Shown here piece after piece: positions 1 to 8,048 of a stretch of DNA of 64,000 nucleotides. The stretch spans positions 1 through 64,000 of the forward strand of contig CAZDEE010000003.1 in NCBI GenBank assembly GCA_964504595.1, given 5' to 3'. Within the stretch, counting starts at the first letter, position 1, and the number at the start of each line of letters is the position of its first letter. This DNA comes from CAG-826 sp964504595. GTDB taxonomy: Bacteria; Bacillota_I; Bacilli_A; RFN20; CAG-826. The position numbers and the translations under genes were made by a program. The notes below the pieces were generated by a model, which was given only the letters and a program-made list of their open reading frames with translations, did not search any database and was not told the DNA's origin.

Positions 1-484
1 AAGCATCATATTTATCGGTGTATCCGAAATACTGCAAATACTCTCCAAACGAAAAAGGATATACTTTAATTTCAAAAGTTCTGCCGGTAAATAAAGTTGC
101 AAGGTCAGAACTTAAAAGGAAAGCGTTTGAACCTGTAATATATATATCGTATTTTTCGGTAGCGTGTAACCCGTTAATAGCCTTTTCAAAATCATTGCAC
201 ATCTGAACTTCATCTATAAAAACAAAGTTCTCTTTGCCCTGAACGTATTGTGAATTGATGTAATCATACAAAGGTCGATATTCAAGCAAATGGTCATATT
301 CAGGCAAATTAAAATTGATGTGAATGATATTATTATTCGGAATATTCTCTTCAATATATTCTTTAAACGAATCAAGTAATTTTGATTTTCCGCAGCGGCG
401 AACACCGGTAATAACTTTAATATCCGGAGTGCCGATAACATTAATCATTTTATCTAAATATTGTTTTCTTTCAATTAATTTCAT
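1..484 (-). CDS. DUF4143-type AAA+ ATPase, N-terminal part (runs off window)
   Basis: Reading leftward from an ATG at 484 gives an open frame that leaves the window at base 1, so only about 161 residues are visible. Walker A is GVRRCGKS (about residues 27-34) and Walker B is FVFIDEVQ, followed by an ITGSNAFLLSSDLATLFTGR-type sensor region. This pattern is typical of the ATP-binding DUF4143 family, whose function is poorly defined and often linked to mobile elements or toxin-antitoxin-like loci. SD AGGTGATG lies just before the ATG, and a good promoter lies upstream. Codons such as CGC, CCG and GGC are commoner here than in the rest of the window, suggesting transfer. The C-terminal nuclease-like part cannot be assessed. 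Confidence 0.8.
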   Translation of the reverse strand, partial: MKLIERKQYLDKMINVIGTPDIKVITGVRRCGKSKLLDSFKEYIEENIPNNNIIHINFNLPEYDHLLEYRPLYDYINSQYVQGKENFVFIDEVQMCNDFEKAINGLHATEKYDIYITGSNAFLLSSDLATLFTGRTFEIKVYPFSFGEYLQYFGYTDKYDA

Positions 485-837
485 AGAACATCACCTCACG
501 ATATTATTATGCTACAAATTCTCGCCATTATCAACTTTTTTCCAAAAGTGGCTAATAGAACATTTTTTCAATTACGGATTCCCGATTTTTTCGGAAGTCC
601 GTTTTTGCTTTGTTGAATCATTTTTTCTTTATGGACAGTGAGCAACAGAAAAAAATCCCGATTTTGAAAAAACATTGGAATTTTAACCTTTCTCACTGGC
701 TATTAGGTATAAAGCTATATCGCATTTGATTTCTGCTTTAATTTAGAAATTTGAAATTTTTCTTGATTTTGGGTGTCCATAGTACCGCTCCCAGTTCAAA
801 CAAGTGAAGAAAATAAAAATCGAAAGGAGTTTTTACA
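485..837. other. Intergenic region in the foreign block, no gene seen
   Basis: No credible coding frame was found. It contains the ATPase promoter. It also has an imperfect 11-bp hairpin with a five-T loop (575-601, one mismatch) followed by TTTTT, which could act as a plus-strand terminator although no plus-strand gene lies upstream. Two CAGTGAG/CTCACTG inverted words flank about 50 bases around 636-700. These look like leftovers of a mobile element. Confidence 0.4.
506..534 (-). promoter_or_regulatory. Sigma-A-type promoter of the DUF4143 ATPase
   Basis: On the minus strand TTGATA (529-534) and CATAAT (506-511) are separated by exactly 17 bp. Transcription would begin about 15-20 bases before the ATG at 484, leaving a short leader that carries the AGGTGATG ribosome site. 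Confidence 0.55.
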
Positions 838-1047
838 ATGTCAAGATTATCAAAGAAAGCAAAAGTGGAATGGTCGTTTTTTTGGAATGAGGAAACTGGC
901 AGACGGGGATACAACGAGTTGTGTCGCAAATGCAGAAATGAATGTAATCAGAGTTTCAGAGCAACGATTGCCCGGTGCCCAAAATATCACTCCAAAAGAA
1001 GTGTTAAATCAGCACCTAAAAGCAACAAATTCCACGATTCGAGTTAA
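838..1047 (+). CDS. Small mobile-element-associated protein (69 aa)
   Basis: The start is set by a strong ribosome site (AAAGGAG, 8 bases before the ATG at 838). The protein begins MSRLSKKAKVEWSFFWNE and contains a CRKCRNEC cluster followed by QSFRATIARCP. I recall very similar small cysteine-containing proteins beside replication/partition genes of Tn1549-like conjugative elements in Clostridia; that match is from memory. Molecular function is unknown. It sits upstream of RepA and ParB fragments, which supports a shared origin in one element. Base use is less AT-rich than the genes after 1870. Confidence 0.6.
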   Translation: MSRLSKKAKVEWSFFWNEETGRRGYNELCRKCRNECNQSFRATIARCPKYHSKRSVKSAPKSNKFHDSS

Positions 1048-1152
1048 GACGAAGAATTACACTCGGACAAATTTTGAAAGCCGTATAAAAAGAAAAATTG
1101 CGGTTTTCAGCACCTTATCGATACAGAAAATCAAAGAACGGAGGAAAACAAA

Positions 1153-1206
1153 TTGAATAAGAAATTCAAGTGGTGGGAAGCCGAAACCTTTGCTTTTGTA
1201 AGAGTT
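1153..1206 (+). pseudogene. RepA-type replication initiator, N-terminal stub
   Basis: A TTG start at 1153 follows GGAGG at a usable distance. The first 17 or so residues (NKKFKWWEAETFAFVRV) match, as I recall, the N-terminus of the RepA/DnaD-like replication initiators of Clostridia integrative elements. The likeness stops near base 1206. The frame then continues only a few unrelated residues to a TGA because a ParB tail in another frame follows. A deletion that fused repA to parB is the simplest reading. Confidence 0.5.
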
Positions 1207-1588
1207 AACTTACCTTATCCCAGAACTGCTGAAACCGGTTGATGAGGGCAGAATCGCACTTACGCCGGCGGTGGAACTTTCTTACTTGCCGAAACACGAA
1301 CAACTGATGATTGCCGAAGAAATAGAATATGCCGATGCTACTCCGTCGCTATCACAGGCACAGCGAATACGAAAATTCAGCAATGAGGGGAATTTGTTTA
1401 CAGACACCGTCTTTGCAATATTAAACGAAGAAAAACCGAATCAAAAGGAACAGGTGCGATTTATGACGGAGGATATCCGCAAATATTTTCCGAAAAATTA
1501 TTCCAACAAGGATATGCAGAACACCATTATAAAACTGCTTGAAAAATGGCAAAGGCAAAGAACAAGGAATGCAAGGGAGGAACGATAA
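1202..1588 (+). pseudogene. ParB/Spo0J-type partition protein, C-terminal fragment
   Basis: From 1202 a frame reads ELTYLIPELLKPVDEGRI and then an AVELSYL segment, ATPSLSQAQR, EEKPNQKE, DIRKYFPKNY and LEKWQRQRTR before TAA at 1586-1588. This is the characteristic C-terminal half of ParB-family proteins of Tn1549-like elements. The N-terminal nuclease/ParB domain and helix-turn-helix are absent, and an in-frame TAA lies directly before the homology (1199-1201). An internal GTG at 1271 opens 105 residues but has no ribosome site, so I treat this as a broken gene left by deletion. Confidence 0.75.
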
Positions 1589-1743
1589 TGGATAACAACA
1601 ATAATGCGGTATCTAAATTTGCACCGAACAAGAATTGTTACGAACAATTGAAAAACTGCAAGAGCAAAAACAAACAATATCTAAATCGGCATAAAGAAAA
1701 AGGGTGTAACCCCATCATTCTGAGGTTACACCGCATTTTCTAA
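1588..1743 (+). CDS. Small hypothetical ORF after parB remnant (51 aa)
   Basis: The ATG at 1588 overlaps the ParB stop (TAATG), with GGGAGG seven bases upstream, the usual arrangement for the next gene of an element operon. The product starts MDNNNNAVSKFAPNKNCYEQ and is rich in Asn and Lys. No family was recognised. Its last residues run through an inverted repeat at 1703-1732, so the natural 3' end has probably been lost and the reading is a truncated remnant. Confidence 0.35.
   Translation: MDNNNNAVSKFAPNKNCYEQLKNCKSKNKQYLNRHKEKGCNPIILRLHRIF
1703..1732. repeat. 9-bp inverted repeat at edge of the foreign block
   Basis: GGTGTAACC (1703-1711) and GGTTACACC (1724-1732) form a perfect stem with a 12-base loop. 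No clean T-run follows on either strand, so it is not an obvious terminator. It marks the transition from the less AT-biased mobile-element debris to typical host sequence and could be an element end or a weak terminator. Confidence 0.4.
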
Positions 1744-1869
1744 AATACTTCCTTATTCACCCTGAGCATTTACCTATAGGGATTTTTTATTATAAAATAG
1801 CGCTTAATAATAAAAAATAGATAAGTCATTATAAACTCACCTACTTATTTTAATAAATAATAATTTTAA

Positions 1870-2100
1870 TTATTTATGCATGAAATCGATTAAATTTGAG
1901 TATTCTGTACCCCATAAATCATCGCCAGTTTTAACAAAATACAAAACGATACCTAAAACAATTAATAATAGAAGTAAAACTCCACAAGCAACTAACCATT
2001 TCTTAGCAAATGCCCATTTTGCTTCAACTTGTTCTATTAATTCTTGATCAGTTCCATTCTCGTTTTCTTCAACCTCTATTTTTTCTTTATTTTCTTCCAC
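1870..2100 (-). CDS. Small acidic single-pass membrane protein (76 aa)
   Basis: This short protein has a Glu-rich N-terminal half (VEENKEKIEVEENENGTD), a coiled-coil-like stretch, one transmembrane helix (LVACGVLLLLLIVLGIVLYF) and a short tail ending FMHK. The frame is open from a GTG at 2109. The ribosome site GGAAGGTG overlaps that codon and fits the second GTG (2098-2100) six bases downstream, so I choose the latter. It is monocistronic and faces away from folT. No family was recognised; function unknown. Confidence 0.55.
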   Translation of the reverse strand: MEENKEKIEVEENENGTDQELIEQVEAKWAFAKKWLVACGVLLLLLIVLGIVLYFVKTGDDLWGTEYSNLIDFMHK

Positions 2101-2237
2101 TTCTAACACCTTCCTAAATATTTAAATCAATCCTTTATTAGAATACCCAATTTTATCTATTTTTTCAATGTATATATTTTTACAAAGACAAAATATTAAA
2201 TTTATTAATCTATTAAACATTCTTTAATTAAAAGTTC

Positions 2238-2265
2238 TTGCATATCTAATAAATATAAATATAAT
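2238..2265 (+). promoter_or_regulatory. Promoter of the THF riboswitch-folT unit
   Basis: TTGCAT (2238-2243) and TATAAT (2260-2265) are spaced by 16 bp. The expected start of transcription, about 2272, coincides with the 5' end of the riboswitch. Confidence 0.6.
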
Positions 2266-2271
2266 TAAAGC

Positions 2272-2366
2272 CACAGAGTAGTTTAGAAGCGTTAAGTGTT
2301 TGCTCATGGGATGTAGGAGTAGAACGAATATTCTCGTAATAGCGGTTTCTAAACGCGTCCGCTGTT
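2272..2366 (+). promoter_or_regulatory. Tetrahydrofolate (THF) riboswitch
   Basis: The leader carries the hallmark THF-aptamer words: CAGAGTAG near the 5' end, GCGTTAAGTG (2289-2298), CATGGGATGTAGG (2304-2316) and a closing GCGTCCGCTGT, with ACAG/CTGT closing the outer stem. It sits directly before a folate-type ECF S component, the usual partner of this class. Downstream, GGCCTC (2376-2381) can pair with the GAGGTC of the ribosome site AGGAGGTC, or alternatively with the upstream GAGG at 2371-2374. This suggests ligand-controlled sequestration of translation initiation; the switching model is inference. Confidence 0.88.
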
Positions 2367-2405
2367 TAAGAGGCGGGCCTCACTATATTTAGGAGGTCTT
2401 TTTTC

Positions 2406-2927
2406 ATGAAAAAATATAGTATTAAAGATATAAGTATCGCAAGTACTTTTGCGGCTTTATCAGTTATTCTTGATGTTCTTAGCGTTAGAACAGATTCATC
2501 TAAATACACACTTTATGGCTTTCCCCTTTTATTTTCAGGAATTCTATTTGGACCTTGGATAGGATTACTAACCGGTTTAGTAAGTGGAATATTAAGTCAA
2601 TTCTTTACTTATGGCATTTCAATTACAACCCCTATTTGGATCCTTGCTCCTATGATATGGGGATTTTTAAGTGGATTATTCTTTCATAATACATTTAAGA
2701 AAAAAGAATCACCAAAATATATTATTTTAACGGTGATTCTAACTTCTATTGTTGTAACTTTAACAAATACCTTAGCGATGTTCTTAGATGGAATTATTTA
2801 TCATTATCCTACTCCTTATATTCTTGCTCAATTAGGTATAAGAATAATAAACTCCATATTACTAGCAATAGTATATTCTATCTTAATTCAAGGAATATTA
2901 CCTAGAATTAATACTTTAATTAAATAA
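2406..2927 (+). CDS. folT: Folate-type ECF transporter S component
   Basis: This 173-residue integral membrane protein has about six hydrophobic helices and belongs to the ECF S-component superfamily. It would bind folates outside and work with a shared EcfA/EcfA'/EcfT energy module that is not in this window. The conserved stretch DSSKYTLYGFPLLFSGILFG is typical of FolT-like proteins, and a THF riboswitch directly upstream makes folate the likely substrate. SD AGGAGG precedes the ATG. The stop (2925-2927) abuts the stop of the convergent gene at 2928 with no terminator between them. Folate specificity is inferred from the riboswitch and family. Confidence 0.88.
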   Translation: MKKYSIKDISIASTFAALSVILDVLSVRTDSSKYTLYGFPLLFSGILFGPWIGLLTGLVSGILSQFFTYGISITTPIWILAPMIWGFLSGLFFHNTFKKKESPKYIILTVILTSIVVTLTNTLAMFLDGIIYHYPTPYILAQLGIRIINSILLAIVYSILIQGILPRINTLIK

Positions 2928-4616
2928 CTATTTATTTTTATAAACAACAAATGTCGTTTTATTAACTTCCGCTTCTACATAAGGATCAATTTCAATTCCA
3001 TTATTTTTAACAATATGTAATCCATATTCGAAAGCGGCTTGTTTATTAATAATACAAACGGCATTTTTCTTTTCTTCATTAACTAATTTAAGCGCGCCAT
3101 AAGAAGAGGATGAAACTTCTAAAGTCGGATTATCTTTAATAAACTCGCGACATTGCTTTAATGACTCAATATGGCCATAAAATATCGTATTGTTATCTAA
3201 AACTAAATTTTCATCATTCGCAGCTAAAACATATTTAATTTCCATTTCTTCATCACAAACAGGTAGATATTTATCACTATTTGAGAATAAATTATTTTTA
3301 GCAATAAGCTTACCTCTATTAATTAATGGGACAATTGCATAATCGATAATTCGCGAATCCAAAGCTCTCTTCATTTCCTCTAAACTATGAAAATAATGAG
3401 GAATGAGATGTTTATTTTCTAAATGCTCCACTTGAATCAACTCCTGATTTAAATATGTTTTATATGCTAAATCAGTATTGGAATACTCTGGTCCAAAAAC
3501 ACCAATTACCACTTTATTATCATCGTTATTAAGCGAAGCATTTCCAATCGATTGTTGTAAAGATAAGAAATCTTCTTTACTCACTCTAAAAAACTTAACT
3601 GTCCCGGTTAATGATGTTCCACGACTAAAGAACCAACCATCCATCATCATAATAGGCTTGTTATCTGAAGCAATTCCTTCAAACCGACAAGTACCTTCCG
3701 CTCTTTTAGCTTGCTTATTAGATATATTTGTGGCGTATGTATAAAATCCGCTTCCAATTCTAGTATTATTATCATAATTAAACGCTATTTGCTTGGTGGA
3801 GAAAAACAAAGTATCTTCGCCTTCAAAAAAGCATTTAAAAGACAATTCACCTTCCTCATTAGAAATTTCTACTAGACGTGTTTTAAATCCTCGTGGAGTA
3901 ACTCCAATCGTGGTACTTGAATCTATAAAAGAATAATAAATCCAATATCCAGTAATTAACTTTCTTTCCGCAGATTCAGCCGATTTAGTTAATCCTAAAA
4001 GCAATTGTAACATCAATGTAAACGCAGTCATAACGACTTCAATAATATCATCAACATTATCAAGTAAGATTAAAATAATAAATAAAGCAATTGTCGATAA
4101 AACCGATAAAATATTAATTACCAATCTAAAAGTATTATTAGCAAATAACATTATTTGTATCTTATCCCATAATCTAACTTTATAAGTATTTCTTTTGAAA
4201 ATCTTATATTCAATGCTTTCACTTTCGCCATTTTCATCTTCATTATAAATAGTATGTACTCCATGTTTATTATCAAAAGAACATAATTCTATATCTAAAT
4301 TAAGTGGATCAATACTACTCTTTTTAGAATTAAAAGATATACTACCATCAATATTTCCTATTTCAATTAATCCTAAAGTATTTAACTCACTAATAAGTTG
4401 AATTAAAACAACATTAATATCATCATTCTTATTGCGAGATGGCACAACTAAATAATCGACTTTCTTACTTCGATAATAATATACCAATTCACTTAAATCA
4501 ACCGCGGATATAACTTCAATTTCTTGATTTTCAAATAACGGATGTTTTAATAATCTTTCTTTCATCTTTTCGTTAGATTCATAGCCAATATACCCAATAG
4601 AAATCATATTTTTCAT
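2928..4616 (-). CDS. Membrane protein: PDT-like / 2TM-beta-rich / PDT-like domains
   Basis: This 562-residue protein has an unusual layout. Residues 1 to about 100 resemble half of a prephenate-dehydratase (PDT) fold, with an ISIGYIGYES start and KKVDYLVVPSRN. Two transmembrane helices follow (about 165-185 and 191-209). Residues 222-345 form a beta-rich, aromatic domain (GYWIYYSF through MMMDGWFFSRGTSLTGTVKF). Residues 368-562 are clearly PDT-like: VIGVFGPEYS, IIDYAIVPLINR, LKQCREFI, SSSYGALKLV, QAAFEYGL and KTTFVVY. The catalytic TRF motif reads TTF, so enzyme activity is doubtful and ligand sensing more likely. The two-helix plus beta-barrel-like core recalls the Cap15 (S-2TMbeta) effector layout; that comparison is inference. 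It lies 25 bp after the VanZ-Ig gene, so they are probably cotranscribed. Confidence 0.6.
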   Translation of the reverse strand: MKNMISIGYIGYESNEKMKERLLKHPLFENQEIEVISAVDLSELVYYYRSKKVDYLVVPSRNKNDDINVVLIQLISELNTLGLIEIGNIDGSISFNSKKSSIDPLNLDIELCSFDNKHGVHTIYNEDENGESESIEYKIFKRNTYKVRLWDKIQIMLFANNTFRLVINILSVLSTIALFIILILLDNVDDIIEVVMTAFTLMLQLLLGLTKSAESAERKLITGYWIYYSFIDSSTTIGVTPRGFKTRLVEISNEEGELSFKCFFEGEDTLFFSTKQIAFNYDNNTRIGSGFYTYATNISNKQAKRAEGTCRFEGIASDNKPIMMMDGWFFSRGTSLTGTVKFFRVSKEDFLSLQQSIGNASLNNDDNKVVIGVFGPEYSNTDLAYKTYLNQELIQVEHLENKHLIPHYFHSLEEMKRALDSRIIDYAIVPLINRGKLIAKNNLFSNSDKYLPVCDEEMEIKYVLAANDENLVLDNNTIFYGHIESLKQCREFIKDNPTLEVSSSSYGALKLVNEEKKNAVCIINKQAAFEYGLHIVKNNGIEIDPYVEAEVNKTTFVVYKNK

Positions 4617-4641
4617 TATAAATCCTCCAAAAGATAAAGCT

Positions 4642-7449
4642 TTATTGATTATCTTTTTTCTTTTTCATTATTAAATACTTAACTAAATATCTTATTAAAA
4701 TAGCAACAGTTATGATCAATGATGAAAGCATAAATCCTGATGTATCTAAAACAACATCAGACCAACAACCATATCTTCCTGGTATAAATAATTGAATATA
4801 CTCAGTAAGCGCAGCAAGTCCAAATCCTTGAGCAAAATTTAAAGGAACCGACCATATCCATTTCTTTTTTGTAAAATATAATAAATATGTAAATGTTGAA
4901 AAAATTCCTAAAACTAAAAACGCTCCATAATGTCCGACAGCTTTTCTAATCTTGCCAAAGAATTCTTGCATATTTTCAATAACTCTTTGAGGTTTTACCC
5001 TAATATCAATATTAATTACTTTTTTATCAATCATGCCATCATCAACCACTAATGTAATAGTAACATTACCTTTTTTATGAGGTGTCAAAATTCCATTTTG
5101 ATCAACTTCTAAAATATTTGCATTACTACTTTGATATTGAACTTTTGTATATGTTGATTCTTGTAAGAAGCATAATTCAACTTTTCCAGAATAACCATTT
5201 GTTATTTCATATCGTTTTAATGATTCATTATAAGTGGCTTCATGACCATATACAATAATCGGTTGCGATTCATTAATAAGTATTTTGTTATAAATCGTCA
5301 CATGAATTGTTTTACTCGCTAAAGAATGACGATCTTTAAGAGTTACATCAACTTCACCAATTCCATGAGGATTAAGAGTTCCATCATTACCAATTTCTAA
5401 TATTCGATTATTAGAAGAAACAAAATATAAACTATAGCTAGTTGCCTTAGGATCAGGAATCGCTGTTAAAGTAATACTATCGTTTATAAACATTGATAAT
5501 TTTCTTCCATTAGACTCCACATCTAAATAATTATTAGTTTTATTATTGTAAACTTTAATTTCTGCGCTTTCACTATAAATATGTTCTATATCTAACTCAA
5601 TACTATATGTATATTGTTCCTTAACCGAATTAATCAAATCATTATTTTCTGTTAAATACTTTGGATAAATAGTAATTGTTACATTACCTTCTGAAACTCC
5701 TAATATGTTATATGTTCCATTATCTTTTTTAGAAATAAGTGTACTTTCTTGTTTACTACTTAAAACTTCATATTCTTGTTCACTTTCTTTATCATCAATA
5801 ATAATTAAAACATCCTCTTTAACTTTTAATGAATAGTTATTATTATCTTGTTCGATAATATTCGCTTTTTCACCAATAGAAACTTCAAAATCATCAATAG
5901 CCAATAAAACAATATCTGTATGCGCTCCTGAAGATTGATGTTCAATTCTAATTTTAATTTCTCCTAAAGATAATGGAGTAAATTTATTTCCTTCAATAGC
6001 TCCTAATAAATGATCCTCTAAAGTATAAGTAAATGCTTTTTGATTAGGAGTTACTTTAACTTCATTTTTATAAAAACTAATACTTCCTGTATTTAATAAT
6101 TCATTCAATTTATACTCTTGTCCTTTAATAACAATAGGATTAATAGTTTCTGTTGCTAACTCTATCTTATCTACATCATCTTCTTGAGGTATAACATTAA
6201 TAGTCGTTATATGCGATATTCCATTAATTGTTGTGGTTATAATAGATGTTCCAACTTCTTTTGCCTGAATTTTACCATTATTATCCACTTCCGCGACTGA
6301 TGTATTAGAACTAAAATATGTTGCGCTAGATATATTTCCATAAGCAGGAATTACATTACTAATACTAATCTTACTTGTTTTTCCTTTAATGATTGCTATT
6401 GAATCATTGACTTTAAAATTATCTACATTAGGCTGTAAATTAACCTTAACATTAAAACTAGTTTTAACACTTTGATCATTAATCATCTCTAAAGTAATTA
6501 AAGCATTTCCTTCTTTTTTACCGATAATAGAATTTCCAGAAATTGTAACATTATCTGAAGAAGATAATAATTTATAATCTTTAAATGTTGCTTCTTTTGG
6601 AGTAACAGTAATTTTAGGAGTTATTTTTTGAGTAACATATATTTCGTAAGTATCTTTTTCAACAGTTACACTTTCGGCATTTTTAATTGATTTAAGTCCA
6701 ACGATAACTTCTAATGTTTTAGTTTCGGCTTCTTTATATTCATAACCTTCAATATTTATTGTAATCGTGGTAATTCTATTCGCAGAATATTTTAATGGTG
6801 TTATAATTCCATTTTCATCAACACTTATATAATCATTTCGATCAATTGAGTATTCTATTTTTTGATGAGTTGCATCTTTAGGACTAATCACAGAATTAAT
6901 ATAATATGGAACATAATCTTCCGCTTCTGTATTAACATCATAATAAAGTGTATATATCCCATTTTCATCTTGTTCAGCATTAATGCTATTAGTAACACTA
7001 GCGATTTCTATATTTTTTACATTAATAGTAAAAGAATCTCGAACATCATTATACTTTGTATTTATCGCACTAATTGTAACTTCACCTGGTGATAAAAAAG
7101 TAATTAATCCTGTTTCATCAATTGAAGCAATATGAGAAGATGATGAAGTAAATGTTATTTGTTTATAGGTAGCTTCTGTAGGCAAAGTCTCAGTTTCTAA
7201 TTTATGAGTTTTTCCAACATATCCTTCTTCAATTTTATTTTTTATTTTTAAAGATGAAGGAGAAACCGCAACAGTTTGATCACCTTTAAAATCATTAATA
7301 ATTCCCGCGATTGTTCCGCCAACCGCAGAGCTATGTGATGATGAATTTCTTGAATCCATACAAGATTCCACAATTAAAACAATCGCACAAACGATATAGC
7401 AAATTAAACATATTAATTTAAATATTTTTAGTTTTCTTTCCTTTTTCAT
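4642..7449 (-). CDS. VanZ-like membrane protein with large Ig-like (BIG2) insertion
   Basis: In this 935-residue protein, helix 1 (about 7-28) is followed by SCMDSRNSSSHSSAVGGTI, which matches the post-TM1 loop of VanZ proteins. About 770 residues then hold repeated bacterial Ig-like units, with recurring IDETGLITFLSPGEVTI, VDENGIITPLK, VDNNGKIQAKEVG and VDQNGILTPHKKGNVTI motifs. The C-terminal 106 residues resume VanZ: GHYGAFLVLGIF, LTEYIQLFIPGRYGCWSD and DTSGFML, with three further helices. The Ig array therefore appears inserted in the extracytoplasmic loop. VanZ proteins are linked to glycopeptide resistance and surface functions, but the activity here is unknown. The gene lies between smpB and the PDT-like gene. 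Confidence 0.82.
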   Translation of the reverse strand: MKKERKLKIFKLICLICYIVCAIVLIVESCMDSRNSSSHSSAVGGTIAGIINDFKGDQTVAVSPSSLKIKNKIEEGYVGKTHKLETETLPTEATYKQITFTSSSSHIASIDETGLITFLSPGEVTISAINTKYNDVRDSFTINVKNIEIASVTNSINAEQDENGIYTLYYDVNTEAEDYVPYYINSVISPKDATHQKIEYSIDRNDYISVDENGIITPLKYSANRITTITINIEGYEYKEAETKTLEVIVGLKSIKNAESVTVEKDTYEIYVTQKITPKITVTPKEATFKDYKLLSSSDNVTISGNSIIGKKEGNALITLEMINDQSVKTSFNVKVNLQPNVDNFKVNDSIAIIKGKTSKISISNVIPAYGNISSATYFSSNTSVAEVDNNGKIQAKEVGTSIITTTINGISHITTINVIPQEDDVDKIELATETINPIVIKGQEYKLNELLNTGSISFYKNEVKVTPNQKAFTYTLEDHLLGAIEGNKFTPLSLGEIKIRIEHQSSGAHTDIVLLAIDDFEVSIGEKANIIEQDNNNYSLKVKEDVLIIIDDKESEQEYEVLSSKQESTLISKKDNGTYNILGVSEGNVTITIYPKYLTENNDLINSVKEQYTYSIELDIEHIYSESAEIKVYNNKTNNYLDVESNGRKLSMFINDSITLTAIPDPKATSYSLYFVSSNNRILEIGNDGTLNPHGIGEVDVTLKDRHSLASKTIHVTIYNKILINESQPIIVYGHEATYNESLKRYEITNGYSGKVELCFLQESTYTKVQYQSSNANILEVDQNGILTPHKKGNVTITLVVDDGMIDKKVINIDIRVKPQRVIENMQEFFGKIRKAVGHYGAFLVLGIFSTFTYLLYFTKKKWIWSVPLNFAQGFGLAALTEYIQLFIPGRYGCWSDVVLDTSGFMLSSLIITVAILIRYLVKYLIMKKKKDNQ

Positions 7450-7472
7450 AACGGCACCTATCGCTTTATAAT

Positions 7473-7931
7473 CTAATATTGCTTTAATGCTTTTTCAATA
7501 TCGCGTTTACTATCTCTTTCCTTTATTGTTTCACGCTTATCATAATCCTTTTTACCTTTTCCTAAAGCAATTTCTACTTTAACTCTCCCTTGTTTAAAAT
7601 AGACTTTAGTTGGAACAAGAGTAAATGATTTTTCTTTAACTTTAGCTTCTAATTTATATATTTCTCTTTTATGTAATAATAGTTTTCTTGTTCTTAAAGG
7701 ATCATGATTAAAAATATTGCCTTGTTTATATGGAGCAATATGCATATTTAATATATATGCTTCATGATTTTTAATTACAATATAACTATCATTAAGTGAA
7801 ACGCCATTATTTCTAATTGATTTAATTTCTGTACCGGTTAATTCAATTCCCGCTTCTAAAAAATCACTTAAAAAATAATTGAAAGAAGATTTACGATTAT
7901 GTGTAATAATTTTAATACCTGTTTGATCCAT
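7473..7931 (-). CDS. smpB: SsrA-binding protein SmpB
   Basis: This is a 152-residue member of the SmpB family, which carries tmRNA to stalled ribosomes for trans-translation. Conserved segments are KIITHNRKS near the start, GIELTGTEIKSIRNNGVSL, HIAPYKQGNIFNHDP, RTRKLLLHKREI, LVPTKVYFKQGRVKVEIALG and the basic C-terminal tail GKGKKDYDKR. GGAAAGGAG precedes the ATG. No tmRNA gene is seen beside it. rnr lies just upstream, the frequent rnr-smpB pairing in low-GC Gram-positives. Confidence 0.96.
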   Translation of the reverse strand: MDQTGIKIITHNRKSSFNYFLSDFLEAGIELTGTEIKSIRNNGVSLNDSYIVIKNHEAYILNMHIAPYKQGNIFNHDPLRTRKLLLHKREIYKLEAKVKEKSFTLVPTKVYFKQGRVKVEIALGKGKKDYDKRETIKERDSKRDIEKALKQY

Positions 7932-8048
7932 AATTATTCTCCTTTCCGCATATTACCTTAATTATACCTTTATTTATATAAGAAATAAAATATTTCTTAT
8001 CGACTTTTTATATCTTTTTTCGTTAAATCAATAAAACTAGTAAAAAGC

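Noticed and set aside
773..1156. 127-residue plus-strand frame across the small element gene
   Set aside because: It overlaps the 838-1047 gene in another frame, has no ribosome site, and matches no family.
7932..8048. tmRNA gene next to smpB
   Set aside because: The gap is only 117 AT-rich bases with no tRNA-like ends or tag-peptide frame.
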